NCBI RefSeq assembly: GCF_010671565.1 | Contig: NZ_JAABOQ010000003.1 | Coordinates: 372,001 to 436,000, forward strand | Reading direction: 5' to 3' | Source of the DNA: Spongiivirga citrea | GTDB taxonomy: Bacteria; Bacteroidota; Bacteroidia; Flavobacteriales; Flavobacteriaceae | DNA: 64,000 nucleotides | Notes under the pieces: model-generated | What the model was told of the DNA's origin: nothing | Seen by the model: only the letters and a program-made list of their open reading frames with translations | The model's database searches: none | Position numbers and translations under genes: made by a program | In this document: positions 50,645 through 59,857 of the stretch, piece by piece | Layout of the letters: the number at the start of each line of letters is the position of its first letter | How positions within the stretch are numbered: the stretch's first letter is position 1

Positions 50645-53485
50645 TTATTGGGAACAGATGGCGTCAATGTCTCCATCAATTCTAATTGTAGTATTGACAC
50701 TACCTCCGGTACGCATATCACATATACGGCCTGGTAAATCAGTTACATTAGTAAGACGCAAATCCAGCAACGCTAAGTTGATCAATCCATCAAGAGCGCC
50801 TGGTAATTCTTGAAGATCACTGTTATTGTTTAGGTGCAGCTCTGTTAAACTTTCTATAGTGCCTATTTCATTTGGTATTGCATCCTTCTTTTTTAATAGG
50901 TTGCGGCTTACATCAAGAATTAAAAGACTCGGGAAATTACTGAATGAAACCGGTATTTCTTCCAGCTTGTTTTCTCGAATATACAGTTCCTCCAAAGCAA
51001 CCAGGCGTGTAGCCATACTCCCAGAGGGGAAATCGGCTTCAGTAAGTTTATTATTAGACAATATTAACTCCCTCAAATTTTTGAGATTGCCAAGAACGAT
51101 ATTGACTTCTCCTTCTAATTGGTTATTAAAGAGGGATAGTTCTTCAAGCCAAACCATATTACCTACAACATCTGGAATACTGGTGAAATTATTATTTAGG
51201 AGCCATAGGTTTTTCACGCCTGTCAAACCGACTATGCTTGGTGGCAATGTGTTCAGCTCATTTTCAGAAATCAAAAACGTTTCCAGGCTTGTCAAACCAG
51301 TTAATGTATCCGGAATCGCTACAATCTTATTATTTGATAGATCGCAATACACTAATTTACCAAGATTGCCAAAGCTGTTGGGTAGGGTTGCCAATTTATT
51401 TCCATACACATTTAGGTTCTCTAGGTTTTGCAAGTTTCCTAAATCTGCAGGAAGCTCAAGTAACAATTTCTTTCCAGTAAAAGAGGGCGCACCTCTAGAA
51501 CTAAGCTGAACCAAATTGGTTAATTGCGAAACGCTATTAGGAAGATATTCAAAATTATTGCCTCCGACTTTAAGAATTTCTAAGGCGGTTAAATTTCCAA
51601 TTTCATCTGGTAATTCCTGAAGTACGTTCTCGTCAACGTAAATAGCTTTAAGCGAAGAAAGTTGGCCGATCTCTTTTGGAAGTAAAGACATTTCATTCCC
51701 CGTCAACTGTAAAACTTGCAGTCCATCTAATTGACCAAAAGTTGAAGGTAATAGATCAATATTCATATAACGGGCGTCTAATTGTACTACCCTTCCTGCA
51801 TCAATAAAAACTCCCCCCCAACTAGCCATGGTTTCATCTGTAATGTCCCAATCAAGTCTATTGTTAGGGTTTTGCTCATAAAGATCTTTTAAAACTTCAT
51901 AATCACTTTGTAAAACAGGAGTATCGTCAGTACATAATGAGTCATCATCTACTAAAATAGTTATGGGAACACCGTTGACTTCTTGTGAGCATACTTCTTC
52001 AGGTATTTCTGTGATATCGTTCTCTCGCAAATCGAGTGTATTTAGTGAAAGAAGGTTTGCTAATTCAACAGGAATGCTGGTAATCTGGTTATTTCTTAAT
52101 AACAAGCTGTTTAAATTTTCAATATTGGCTATCGAAATTGGGATTTCAGTAATCTCGTTACCTTCAAAATTTAAAGACAGTATGTTCTTCATAGTGGTCA
52201 ACACTGAAGGAATTTCAATTAAATTATTATTAGCTAATGATAAACTTAGAGCTAACGTCATTGATACAATTTCATCTGGTAAAGAACTGAGTTGATTGTT
52301 GTCTAAGTTTAAACTCGTTAACTTATCAAGCTGTCCCATTTCTATTGGTAATTCCGTTATGACATTATCGGATAAATTAAGTGATTGTAAACCTATTAAT
52401 GAGCCTATTTCACTAGTAATATTGGGGAACTTTTTGCCTGAAATGTCGAGGCCAATAACAACACCGTCATCAGTTACCGTTACTCCTTCCCAACTTTTCA
52501 TAGTGCCATCTGCAAGATCCCAATTAACCGTATTATCAGGATTTTGAAGTAATAAATTATATAATGCAACATAGTTTGGATATAAGGTTCCACAAACTGT
52601 GGTCGCATCTCTTTTGATAGTCGTCCCAATGGTTTCGAGATCGCATATTTGCTGTGGTAAGACTCCTATTTCATTTTTTGTAAAGTCTAAACTATCTAAA
52701 CTCGTCATATTACCTATTTCTACAGGGACAATAACTAGTTCATTATCACTTAAATCAAGCTGTTTAATATTTTGAAGTTGTCCAATACTAGCGGGTAACC
52801 CTAAAAGTTGATTATTACTTAAATCAATTTTCTCAACGGCAACCAGTTTATTGATTCGTGAGGGCACTGCTGAAATTAAGTTACTGCTCAAGTCAAGGCG
52901 AATTAATTTGGCTAATCCCTCTATTTGAAAAGGGATGTCAGTAATTTCATTCTGACTAAGATCGAGCTCTACTAAGTTTATAAGCTGTCCAATTTCCGTG
53001 GGAATCGTGCTAATTTTATTCCCTTTAAAATTGATTTTAGCAAGTGCAGTTAAACCACTAACACTAGCTGGTATGCTTGCTATTTCATTTCCAACAAATG
53101 AGAGTTCGGTTAGTTTAAGGTTCTTGCTAATGTCAGAAGGAAAAGAAGTGATTACATTACTATCAGCTTTAAAAGAAGTTAGTTCATCAAGCTCTCCGAT
53201 CTTTGCAGGTATGGTTTTAAGGCCTTTTTTAAAGAGATCAAGCTTGGTTACTTTTTCTCCCGAAGTGGTAACGCCTTCCCAGCTTTTCATGCTTAGGTCA
53301 TCAAAATTCCAGTTCAAGCTATTGCCATTGTTAGCATCATAAACGGACTTTAATACCAAATAATCTGCGGGGAATTGTTGTATGCCTTCATCAATAATAT
53401 CATCATCCTTGTCGCATGCTATAAGGATAAATACTAGAAATATCATGGGGGAGATTAAGCGTAAAAAAAGTCTTGTAGTTTTCAT
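50645..53485 (-). CDS. Large leucine-rich-repeat lipoprotein with three LRRNT-like caps
   Basis: 946 residues. Lipobox LIAC (Cys24). Three modules, each starting with a cap containing the SW-x-GV signature: about residue 41 (DYLVLKSVYDANNGNSLNW), 304 (NYVALYNLLLQNPDNTVNW) and 528 (DYEVLKDLYEQNPNNRLDW). Each cap is followed by a run of 23-residue LRRs (LxxLxLxxNxLxxLPxxI) and, for the first two, a closing block with a cysteine (ICDLETIG..., EVCSQEVNG). The whole ends in a CDMRTGGSVNTTI block with a final Cys. It is a longer paralogue of the protein at 46990. Predicted to be a surface solenoid for protein or ligand binding. The promoter region carries the LytTR-like repeat. Confidence 0.88.
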   Translation of the reverse strand: MKTTRLFLRLISPMIFLVFILIACDKDDDIIDEGIQQFPADYLVLKSVYDANNGNSLNWNFDDLSMKSWEGVTTSGEKVTKLDLFKKGLKTIPAKIGELDELTSFKADSNVITSFPSDISKNLKLTELSFVGNEIASIPASVSGLTALAKINFKGNKISTIPTEIGQLINLVELDLSQNEITDIPFQIEGLAKLIRLDLSSNLISAVPSRINKLVAVEKIDLSNNQLLGLPASIGQLQNIKQLDLSDNELVIVPVEIGNMTSLDSLDFTKNEIGVLPQQICDLETIGTTIKRDATTVCGTLYPNYVALYNLLLQNPDNTVNWDLADGTMKSWEGVTVTDDGVVIGLDISGKKFPNITSEIGSLIGLQSLNLSDNVITELPIEMGQLDKLTSLNLDNNQLSSLPDEIVSMTLALSLSLANNNLIEIPSVLTTMKNILSLNFEGNEITEIPISIANIENLNSLLLRNNQITSIPVELANLLSLNTLDLRENDITEIPEEVCSQEVNGVPITILVDDDSLCTDDTPVLQSDYEVLKDLYEQNPNNRLDWDITDETMASWGGVFIDAGRVVQLDARYMNIDLLPSTFGQLDGLQVLQLTGNEMSLLPKEIGQLSSLKAIYVDENVLQELPDEIGNLTALEILKVGGNNFEYLPNSVSQLTNLVQLSSRGAPSFTGKKLLLELPADLGNLQNLENLNVYGNKLATLPNSFGNLGKLVYCDLSNNKIVAIPDTLTGLTSLETFLISENELNTLPPSIVGLTGVKNLWLLNNNFTSIPDVVGNMVWLEELSLFNNQLEGEVNIVLGNLKNLRELILSNNKLTEADFPSGSMATRLVALEELYIRENKLEEIPVSFSNFPSLLILDVSRNLLKKKDAIPNEIGTIESLTELHLNNNSDLQELPGALDGLINLALLDLRLTNVTDLPGRICDMRTGGSVNTTIRIDGDIDAICSQ

Positions 53486-53504
53486 GATAAATATGTTTTA
53501 TCAT

Positions 53505-53574
53505 CAAACTTACTAGTAAACCCCAGTGAAGAAAATACTAAATAAGTATATGGGAACGAGGCCTGACTAAGTGG
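53505..53574 (-). promoter_or_regulatory. LytTR-like direct repeat and -7 element of the large LRR gene
   Basis: On the minus strand: CCACTTA (53574-53568), then CCATATA (53553-53547, five of seven positions shared), 21 nt start to start, then TAAGTTTG (53512-53505), which fits TAnnTTTG. From the last base of the second heptamer to the first base of the -7 element is 35 nt, exactly as at 46616-46651. The heptamers are conserved but the spacer is not, as expected for protein half-sites. Confidence 0.5.
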
Positions 53575-53603
53575 TCATGCTTTGTAGATAAATGGTTGAG
53601 AAC

Positions 53604-54038
53604 CTATAGCCCAATCAACAATTCAATAATCGTGATCATTATTACTATCATTAAGCAAAGTGGTATGTATACATGAGTATCCATTTTGGCAAAGTCGGTA
53701 CCTTTTACGCGCTTGAAAATTCCCAAATAGTTGAACTCCCCTATCGCTCTTAATAAAAATATTCCTGCGATAATCCAACCTAGATAGTCGTTAACTAAGG
53801 TTGGCCAATTAAAAGAGGTATCAATTCTATACCAGAAAAAGAAGCCAAAAAATAATAAGCCTAACCCAACTAAGATTGTTGCTAGAACGGGAGGTTTAAA
53901 CTGATTTTTTATATTGGTTTTAGTTGGCACTGTAGTTTTAAGTGCCCATTTTCCTCCAAAGAGCCAATAAAAATGAAGCAATCCTAAAAACAAAAATACT
54001 AACCCGAGTATCGTTTTAAAAATAACGAATAGTGTCAT
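53604..54038 (-). CDS. DUF3995 membrane protein
   Basis: 144 residues, four transmembrane helices, with the DUF3995 start FLGLLHFYWLFGGKWALKTTVPT and later LATILVGLGLLFFGFFFW, WIIAGIFLLRAIGEFNYLGIFKRVKGTDFAKMD and a final helix. The RAIGEFNYLGIFK-x-TDFAKMD block is characteristic of the family. Function unknown. It begins 7 nt after the stop of the dioxygenase gene, so the two form one transcript. Confidence 0.87.
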   Translation of the reverse strand: MTLFVIFKTILGLVFLFLGLLHFYWLFGGKWALKTTVPTKTNIKNQFKPPVLATILVGLGLLFFGFFFWYRIDTSFNWPTLVNDYLGWIIAGIFLLRAIGEFNYLGIFKRVKGTDFAKMDTHVYIPLCLMIVIMITIIELLIGL

Positions 54039-54045
54039 ATATATT

Positions 54046-54582
54046 TTATTCGCCTACAAAACGTTTATCGGCATCCATCACCTCCCCACATTTAGCACAA
54101 GTGCGTTTTTCTTTAGAGCCGTAAAAATCTTTGAAGTGTTTGAGAAAATCTTTTTCAATGTCATTTAAAGGAAAGTACACATCATGTAGTTTGTTGTTGC
54201 AGTTGTCGCAAAACCAAAGTAAACCGTCTTCTCCTTCCAGATCAACTCGTTTTCGTTCAATTACCAAACCTATAGAACCTTCGTGCCGAACTGGCGAGTG
54301 TGGAACTTTAGCAGGATGTAAATACATGTCTCCCGGCCCTAGTTTCATTGTTCTTTTCTCACCGTTTTCCTGGATATGAACTTCGATATTGCCTTCTAGT
54401 TGATAAAAAAGCTCTTCCGTTTCATTATAGTGGTAGTCTTTTCTGGCATTTGGGCCAGCTACGATCATTACGATATAATCGCCTGCATCTTTGTAGAGGT
54501 TTTTATTGCCAACCGGAGGTTTAAGAGTGTCTCGGTTTTCCTCAATCCATTTTTGCAAATTGAATGGTGCGCTGATAGCCAT
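54046..54582 (-). CDS. nbaC: 3-Hydroxyanthranilate 3,4-dioxygenase
   Basis: 178 residues. It opens the ring of 3-hydroxyanthranilate with O2 in the kynurenine branch of tryptophan degradation or in NAD synthesis; cytoplasmic, Fe(II)-dependent cupin. The iron ligands are at His51, Glu57 and His95, and the C-terminal rubredoxin-like site at Cys125, Cys128, Cys162 and Cys165, the same numbers as in the Cupriavidus enzyme. The start is ATG 54582; an in-frame extension to 54621 would shift this numbering and adds residues not in the family. No other kynurenine-pathway gene is in the window. A palindrome lies just upstream. Confidence 0.94.
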   Translation of the reverse strand: MAISAPFNLQKWIEENRDTLKPPVGNKNLYKDAGDYIVMIVAGPNARKDYHYNETEELFYQLEGNIEVHIQENGEKRTMKLGPGDMYLHPAKVPHSPVRHEGSIGLVIERKRVDLEGEDGLLWFCDNCNNKLHDVYFPLNDIEKDFLKHFKDFYGSKEKRTCAKCGEVMDADKRFVGE

Positions 54583-54588
54583 AACTAA

Positions 54589-54604
54589 AAGGTTTAGAAA
54601 CCTT
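54589..54604. promoter_or_regulatory. Palindrome before the dioxygenase gene
   Basis: AAGGTTT-AG-AAACCTT, a perfect 7-bp inverted repeat with a 2-nt centre, 6 nt before the dioxygenase start. It could be an operator or a small hairpin in the leader. Confidence 0.35.
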
Positions 54605-54637
54605 AAAGTTACGGCATTCAACTAATATGTAAAACCT

Positions 54638-55132
54638 TTATTTTTTGTAAAAAATTTGTGTGTAGTATGCCTCTCCGTCATCTCCTTTTACCACCCCAAT
54701 ACCAGTATGTGTATAATCATTAATCATGTTATCGTGGTGTTCCTTACTATTTATCCAAGCGTGAATAACACCATCAGCAGTTTTGTATCCCTTAGCTACA
54801 TTTTCACCAGTAACCTGCGCATCTGTCATATCTTCTACTTTTAAATGGCGTGCATCAAAACTCTTGTGTGTAGCAGATCGCTCAGATAACATTTGTACTG
54901 AATGTTCTTTTGCAATTTCACTTACTTCTAAATCAAATGTAAGTTGTGATAAATCATTTTCAACACGAAAAGCATTCACGCGCTGGTGTACTTCTAAAGC
55001 CAAACGTTGATCTTCAGTAAAATTTATTGACTCTTCTTCGAAAGGAGCATCATCAGTGCTACAAGAAAAAAAGATAGGTGCAGTTGTCAGTAAAAGGCAT
55101 AGTAGTGCCAATCGTGTAAATAGATTAGTCAT
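54638..55132 (-). CDS. CAP-domain lipoprotein
   Basis: 164 residues. Lipobox FFSC (Cys24), an acidic linker, then a bacterial CAP (SCP/PR-1-like) domain: VHQRVNAFRVENDLSQL, the metal-site His in AKEHSVQMLSE, the GENVAKG motif, VIHAWINSKEHHDNMINDYTHTGIG and the closing YYTQIFYK. Secreted CAP proteins of bacteria have varied or unknown roles; this is a simple single-domain form. It lies upstream of the dioxygenase gene by 55 nt; whether they share a transcript is unclear. Confidence 0.92.
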   Translation of the reverse strand: MTNLFTRLALLCLLLTTAPIFFSCSTDDAPFEEESINFTEDQRLALEVHQRVNAFRVENDLSQLTFDLEVSEIAKEHSVQMLSERSATHKSFDARHLKVEDMTDAQVTGENVAKGYKTADGVIHAWINSKEHHDNMINDYTHTGIGVVKGDDGEAYYTQIFYKK

Positions 55133-55322
55133 GAGTAGGTGATTTAGGTGAAAAAAATGGGTTTGTTTTAGGTGGTGTTTTTTTAGGTCATGTTATCCAT
55201 GTTGTTTTAGTTGATGTACGTTTATAAAACAACCGTTAACTAAAAAACCCTACCCTTTGTCGGATAAAAAACTTTAGGAAAAGTGGTACATTAGAGCTCA
55301 GTTTTAATTCACACCAAAAGCA

Positions 55323-56399
55323 ATGAAAAAAATAGCTGTCCTTATCTCACTGATTTTTATAGGATTATCATGTAAAAACACAAATGAGTCAAAAACGACT
55401 ATTGTTCAGAACACTACAGTAGAAAAAAATGAAATAAATCCTGAAAATAATTTCGGAATTGTTATTCATGGAGGTGCCGGAACCATCCTGAAAAAGAATA
55501 TGACCCCAGAAAAAGAAGCTGCTTATAAAGCCAAATTAGAAGAAGCCATACGAGTTGGGCACGAGATTCTTAAAAATGGAGGTACAAGTTTAGAAGCCGT
55601 AGAAAAAACAATAAATATAATGGAGGATTCTCCATTATTTAATGCGGGCGTTGGAGCTGTATTCACCAATGCGGGCACCAATGAATTAGATGCATCTATC
55701 ATGGATGGTAAAACCCTAAATGCTGGGGCGGCAGCTGGAGTAAAAACAGTTAAAAATCCCATTAATCTAGCCAGAGCAGTAATGAATGACTCTCCACACG
55801 TAATGCTTTCTGGCGAAGGTGCTGATACCTTTGCAAAAGAACAAGGATTAGAAATCGTTGATCCTAAATACTTTTTTACTGAGCGTAGGATGAATTCACT
55901 CAAAAACGCTCAAAAGCGAGAACAAATCGAGCTTGACCATGATGAAAAAACTTCATTTTATGATGAGGATATTAAAGATTATAAATTCGGCACCGTAGGC
56001 TGTGCAGCTCTTGACAAAAATGGGAATTTAGCGGCCGGAACCTCAACCGGAGGCATGACCAATAAGCGCTGGGGGCGTGTGGGTGATGCTCCAATAATCG
56101 GAGCGGGAACCTATGCAAATAATGCTACTTGTGCAGTGTCATCAACAGGGTGGGGTGAATATTTCATTCGCGCTATGGTTGCCCATGACATCTCTGCGTT
56201 AATGAATTATAAAGGAATGACTATTCAAGATGCCGCACGTGAAGTTATTCACGATAAAGTTGGCAGACTTGGTGGTGACGGTGGTATCGTGGCAATCGAT
56301 AATAAAGGAAATATCGCAATGGAATTTAATACCGCCGGCATGTATCGAGCGCATATGAATGCCGATGGAGAATTAGTTATTGGGATTTATGAGAAGTAA
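55323..56399 (+). CDS. Isoaspartyl peptidase / L-asparaginase (IaaA type), lipoprotein
   Basis: 358 residues. Lipobox GLSC (Cys17), then an N-terminal nucleophile hydrolase of the plant-type asparaginase family: FGIVIHGGAG near 50, EDSPLFNAGVGAV, LDASIMDG. The precursor is cleaved before Thr224 in KFGTVGCAAL, which becomes the catalytic residue of the beta chain, and the substrate-binding STGGMTNK, GRVGDAPIIGAGTYA and GGDGGIVA follow. It releases L-aspartate from isoaspartyl dipeptides or hydrolyses asparagine. As a lipoprotein it acts in the periplasm. It precedes the DUF2461 gene by 6 nt. Confidence 0.93.
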   Translation: MKKIAVLISLIFIGLSCKNTNESKTTIVQNTTVEKNEINPENNFGIVIHGGAGTILKKNMTPEKEAAYKAKLEEAIRVGHEILKNGGTSLEAVEKTINIMEDSPLFNAGVGAVFTNAGTNELDASIMDGKTLNAGAAAGVKTVKNPINLARAVMNDSPHVMLSGEGADTFAKEQGLEIVDPKYFFTERRMNSLKNAQKREQIELDHDEKTSFYDEDIKDYKFGTVGCAALDKNGNLAAGTSTGGMTNKRWGRVGDAPIIGAGTYANNATCAVSSTGWGEYFIRAMVAHDISALMNYKGMTIQDAAREVIHDKVGRLGGDGGIVAIDNKGNIAMEFNTAGMYRAHMNADGELVIGIYEK

Positions 56400-56405
56400 T
56401 TATAA

Positions 56406-57059
56406 ATGAGTTTCCAAAACCTATTCTATTTCCTTCACGACCTCAACAAAAATAATCACAAGGAATGGATGGATGCACACCGAAAAGAGTATCACGCCGT
56501 TCGAGATTGGTATAAAAATTGGCTGGAAGCGTTGGATTCTGAATTGGCAAAAATTGATCCAAATTATTCCCATACACCTTCTAAAAAAGCGATTAACCGC
56601 ATTAATAACAACTTAATGTTTCATCCCAATAAACCTGTTTATAAAGATCATTTTGGCGCTGGTGTTGATATGGTAAGGGGTGAATGTGATTTTTATATTC
56701 ATCTTGGAATAAATGAATGTTTTCTTGCCAGCGGTTTCTACAAACCTGAGCCTAAAACCTTAAAAAGTATTCGTGATGCTATTGATTATAATGGTGAAGA
56801 ATTAAAGAAAATCCTCAACAAAAAATCTTTTAAAAAATACTTCCCTGAACTCATGCAAGACGATATATTAAAGACCGCTCCAAAAGGTTTTGCCAAAGAT
56901 CATCCCCATATCGATTTGCTAAGGCTTAAAAGTTTTGCCGTCGCGCACCCTATAACACGAGAACAGGTCTTACAGGATGATTTTATGGAATTTTTGATTG
57001 CTGTTTATAAGGAAGTTTTGCCGTTTAGGAACTATTTGAATGAGGCTGTTAGTGTTTAA
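56406..57059 (+). CDS. DUF2461 domain protein
   Basis: 217 residues with the typical DUF2461 order: FLHDLNKNNHKEWMDAHRKEY at the N-terminus, a RINNNLMFHPNKPVYKDHFGAG block, FYIHLGINECFLASGFYKPEP, and PHIDLLRLKSFAVAHPI. The family is widespread in Bacteroidota, cytoplasmic, and has no known function. It is co-directional with and almost touching the isoaspartyl peptidase gene. Ends 54 nt from the convergent gene. Confidence 0.9.
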   Translation: MSFQNLFYFLHDLNKNNHKEWMDAHRKEYHAVRDWYKNWLEALDSELAKIDPNYSHTPSKKAINRINNNLMFHPNKPVYKDHFGAGVDMVRGECDFYIHLGINECFLASGFYKPEPKTLKSIRDAIDYNGEELKKILNKKSFKKYFPELMQDDILKTAPKGFAKDHPHIDLLRLKSFAVAHPITREQVLQDDFMEFLIAVYKEVLPFRNYLNEAVSV

Positions 57060-57113
57060 TTTATAAACATAAGCAATCCCTCTTTCTTTCGAACTGCATA
57101 AACCTAGAAACAA

Positions 57114-59501
57114 CTAGTCAATATTATCAATATCTAACTGTTTTGAAACGGAAATTAACCTCCCACTAGAACTCATACCTTCTATTTTTAACTGCACTTT
57201 TTGTTGATCGAGTATAGGTATTTTAATTGTTTTTGGTTCATAATCAAGAATAACCTTTGGCAACCAATCTATTACTCCAAAATATTTAAACGCCCCAGTT
57301 TGATAGTTATAATAACCGGGATCGTAGTATTCTTCCGGACGGGAAAAACCATTCTTTACCGAGAATAGTTTAAACCCTCTATTAGTTTTTGATGAATAAA
57401 AATCATATCGTGGTACAATAGAGATAAATTTATTTCCAAAACCATCATAATAAATTGCTTGAACTTGACTTAAAGGCTTATTTAATAAATCAGACCCATT
57501 AGAAATCATGCCTCCAACATATACAGGAATAGGTACGCGTTGACCCATTGATGTTGGTGTAGGTGTTCGAGATAGCACTGTCACACTACCGCCATTAATT
57601 GAAATACGGTAACCTAATTTTATGAGATAATTTTGTAGAGTTCCTCTTCTTTTTATATCCTCGTCAGTGATTCGTTTTCCACTAACATCTGCATCGTTAA
57701 TCGGGATATCAGCCTTAGGTATTCGGCTTGCAGTCAACACAACTTCATCTAATTTTGTGGCTTCTTTGGTTAAACCCTTTCCTTTTTCAGAATTTAAAAA
57801 ATCACTATTCCAGTCATTATCGTTTTCGTCACTAAAATAGATGTATTGAAATGGTGCTTGTTCCTCTGCCTTCATTTCCAGAAGCTTTTGAAAGCTAATT
57901 TCTGCTTTTGGTTTTCGAAGTTTTCCTTTTTTATCTAATACCGTAATCCTTAGCGAATCCTTTTCGTACAATATTGTATTAGCCCTAATACTTTTATCTG
58001 ATTTTATTTCTGAGAAAAAAAACGTTTTTGTCCTATCCCCCGAACCCCAAATTTGTTTTTCTTTAGCAGGGTCAGCATCTAATATCTTACCTGTTATTTC
58101 AATTCCTGACTCGAATGGGTACTTAGGTACTTGAATTCCTTGCCCTATTGAATTCCATTTAAATCTTCCTTGCTTGTTTAGTATCATTAAAATATCTAAT
58201 TCAAACAGGTCTCCTCTGCTCAAATTGTCAAAATTTAAATCCGAGGACAGATGGGAATCATCAATATAAGTAGACGTCAAAAAAGATGTAGTTACAGAAT
58301 TCTTTGGCGAGTATGCTAATGATTCTTTGGGCAGAACTGAGATACTTAAAGATATAGGGGCTGTAAGTGGTTCCTTTTTTCTCAATTCAATTATTAATGA
58401 ATCTTTTGAATCATTTATTTGATAATCTACCAGGACATCATCAGCTATTCTATCTTCTATTCCAAGATCATTAAAAAATAGTCGGCTTAAAATGGGCTCT
58501 TGTAAACTGTCAAGAATTGTAATTGCATTTACCCCAAATGGTATTTCATATTTATCCAGACTAAAAACAGTCTCTTCTGATTCAATTACAATTTCTTGAA
58601 TTGATAATTGGCCGTTTCTATGGATAGCAAGAGATATCGGTTTGTTAATCCACTGTTCTAATTCAGGTTTATTTACCAAAAGTTTCCCAATCATTGTATC
58701 ATCAACTTGATTAAGACTAAGCAATAAACCTTTTTTCCTTGCCACAGGTAAGGCCGTAGTAATTAAAAACTCCTTCTCTTTTTTTAGTCTTAGGAAGTAG
58801 TCTCTACCATCTCTTAAATAGAAACTTATTTTCCCTAATCCGCTTTTACTCGTTGATATATTGTTTTTGACTACTTCACCCTTATCATTTACCAATTGAA
58901 TATTGTTTAGCTGATAGCCCCTTCCCAAACTATCACTTACCTTAAAAGCTATTGTATTTCTTAAATTACTTACAAGGTATCCACCTTCGGGATATATTGA
59001 AAAAGCACTAGACTCCTCCTTATTACTAATTCCATATGAAAAGGCTGGTTGATCAAGGATTTTGAAATTTTGGATAAAAGGTTTTGATTCCTTAAAATTT
59101 CTCATCCAGCTTGTTTCGGCCTTTATATAGTAATCTTTATGTGCAAAACTAGAATCTATTGCAAAATTGCCGTAACCTACTCCATTCTCAATGTAAATCA
59201 TTTTTCTTCCCTGAAGCTTTCCGCTATTATCAAAAATTCCAACATGTAAATTAGAACTTTTAATTGATGGTTTTTCTTCTTTCTGATCAAAAACATAAGC
59301 GGTAAACCACAATTGTTCTCCCTTGTAAAAAGCGGTTTTATTTAAATGTAAAAAAACATTCTCTCGAAGATTATCGAAGTAGTTTGCGTGTTTAATTGAT
59401 AGAGGGTGCAAATCATTTTGTTGTGCGACAGTAATATGGAAAGCGAAAAACAACAACCACTGGACTAGCCTTTGGTTAATCGGCAACCTAAACCTATTCA
59501 T
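57114..59501 (-). CDS. Macroglobulin-like (MG2) protein with TonB-plug-like domain
   Basis: 795 residues. Signal peptide ending near TVAQ. The N-terminal ~120 residues match the macroglobulin MG2-like domain of Bacteroidota surface proteins: NVFLHLNKTAFYKGEQLWFTAYVF, VGIFDNSGKLQGRKM and an aromatic KAETSWMRNF. After more beta-sandwich domains, the region ~600-740 contains LDEVVLTASR, VSGKRITDEDIKRRGTLQNYLIKLGYRI and VPIPVYVGGMISNGSDLLNKPLSQVQAIYYDG, a TonB-dependent-receptor plug pattern. There is no beta-barrel of TonB type after it. The role is unknown; it may handle proteins at the outer membrane. It is divergent from an alpha-2-macroglobulin gene. Confidence 0.8.
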   Translation of the reverse strand: MNRFRLPINQRLVQWLLFFAFHITVAQQNDLHPLSIKHANYFDNLRENVFLHLNKTAFYKGEQLWFTAYVFDQKEEKPSIKSSNLHVGIFDNSGKLQGRKMIYIENGVGYGNFAIDSSFAHKDYYIKAETSWMRNFKESKPFIQNFKILDQPAFSYGISNKEESSAFSIYPEGGYLVSNLRNTIAFKVSDSLGRGYQLNNIQLVNDKGEVVKNNISTSKSGLGKISFYLRDGRDYFLRLKKEKEFLITTALPVARKKGLLLSLNQVDDTMIGKLLVNKPELEQWINKPISLAIHRNGQLSIQEIVIESEETVFSLDKYEIPFGVNAITILDSLQEPILSRLFFNDLGIEDRIADDVLVDYQINDSKDSLIIELRKKEPLTAPISLSISVLPKESLAYSPKNSVTTSFLTSTYIDDSHLSSDLNFDNLSRGDLFELDILMILNKQGRFKWNSIGQGIQVPKYPFESGIEITGKILDADPAKEKQIWGSGDRTKTFFFSEIKSDKSIRANTILYEKDSLRITVLDKKGKLRKPKAEISFQKLLEMKAEEQAPFQYIYFSDENDNDWNSDFLNSEKGKGLTKEATKLDEVVLTASRIPKADIPINDADVSGKRITDEDIKRRGTLQNYLIKLGYRISINGGSVTVLSRTPTPTSMGQRVPIPVYVGGMISNGSDLLNKPLSQVQAIYYDGFGNKFISIVPRYDFYSSKTNRGFKLFSVKNGFSRPEEYYDPGYYNYQTGAFKYFGVIDWLPKVILDYEPKTIKIPILDQQKVQLKIEGMSSSGRLISVSKQLDIDNID

Positions 59502-59857
59502 TATTTATAGAGTTAAAGAAAATGGATGCACAACTCTTTTAACAATAAAAATAGAAATCATAGCTATACATGTTTTAGTAAAATTATGTCATTTTTAAAC
59601 TCTTAAATCCTAAAATTTTCCCAACAAAAAACTAAAACCATGCTTTACTCAGTATATTTAAGTGTAGCTAGTTAATAGTTACACCTCTCCATCTACATGT
59701 TAGTGAAATAAAAAATGGTCAAATCCCTGAAAGTAGGGATGTGCACCGTAATATTTCGCGATAATTTTACATTCATTTTAACGAAAAGCGTAACTTTCAG
59801 CTTGATATACTTTTGTGGTTTTCTACATCTGTTCATCAGCTACTTAACAAACAACCC
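59502..59857. other. Divergent intergenic region with A2M promoter candidate and palindrome
   Basis: 356 nt with no gene. TACTTTTG at 59808-59815 fits TAnnTTTG for the A2M gene, 43 nt before its ATG, but without a TTG box. An inverted repeat ATCCCT-GAAAGT-AGGGAT lies further upstream (59723-59740). I see nothing else convincing; the rest is AT-rich. Confidence 0.4.
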
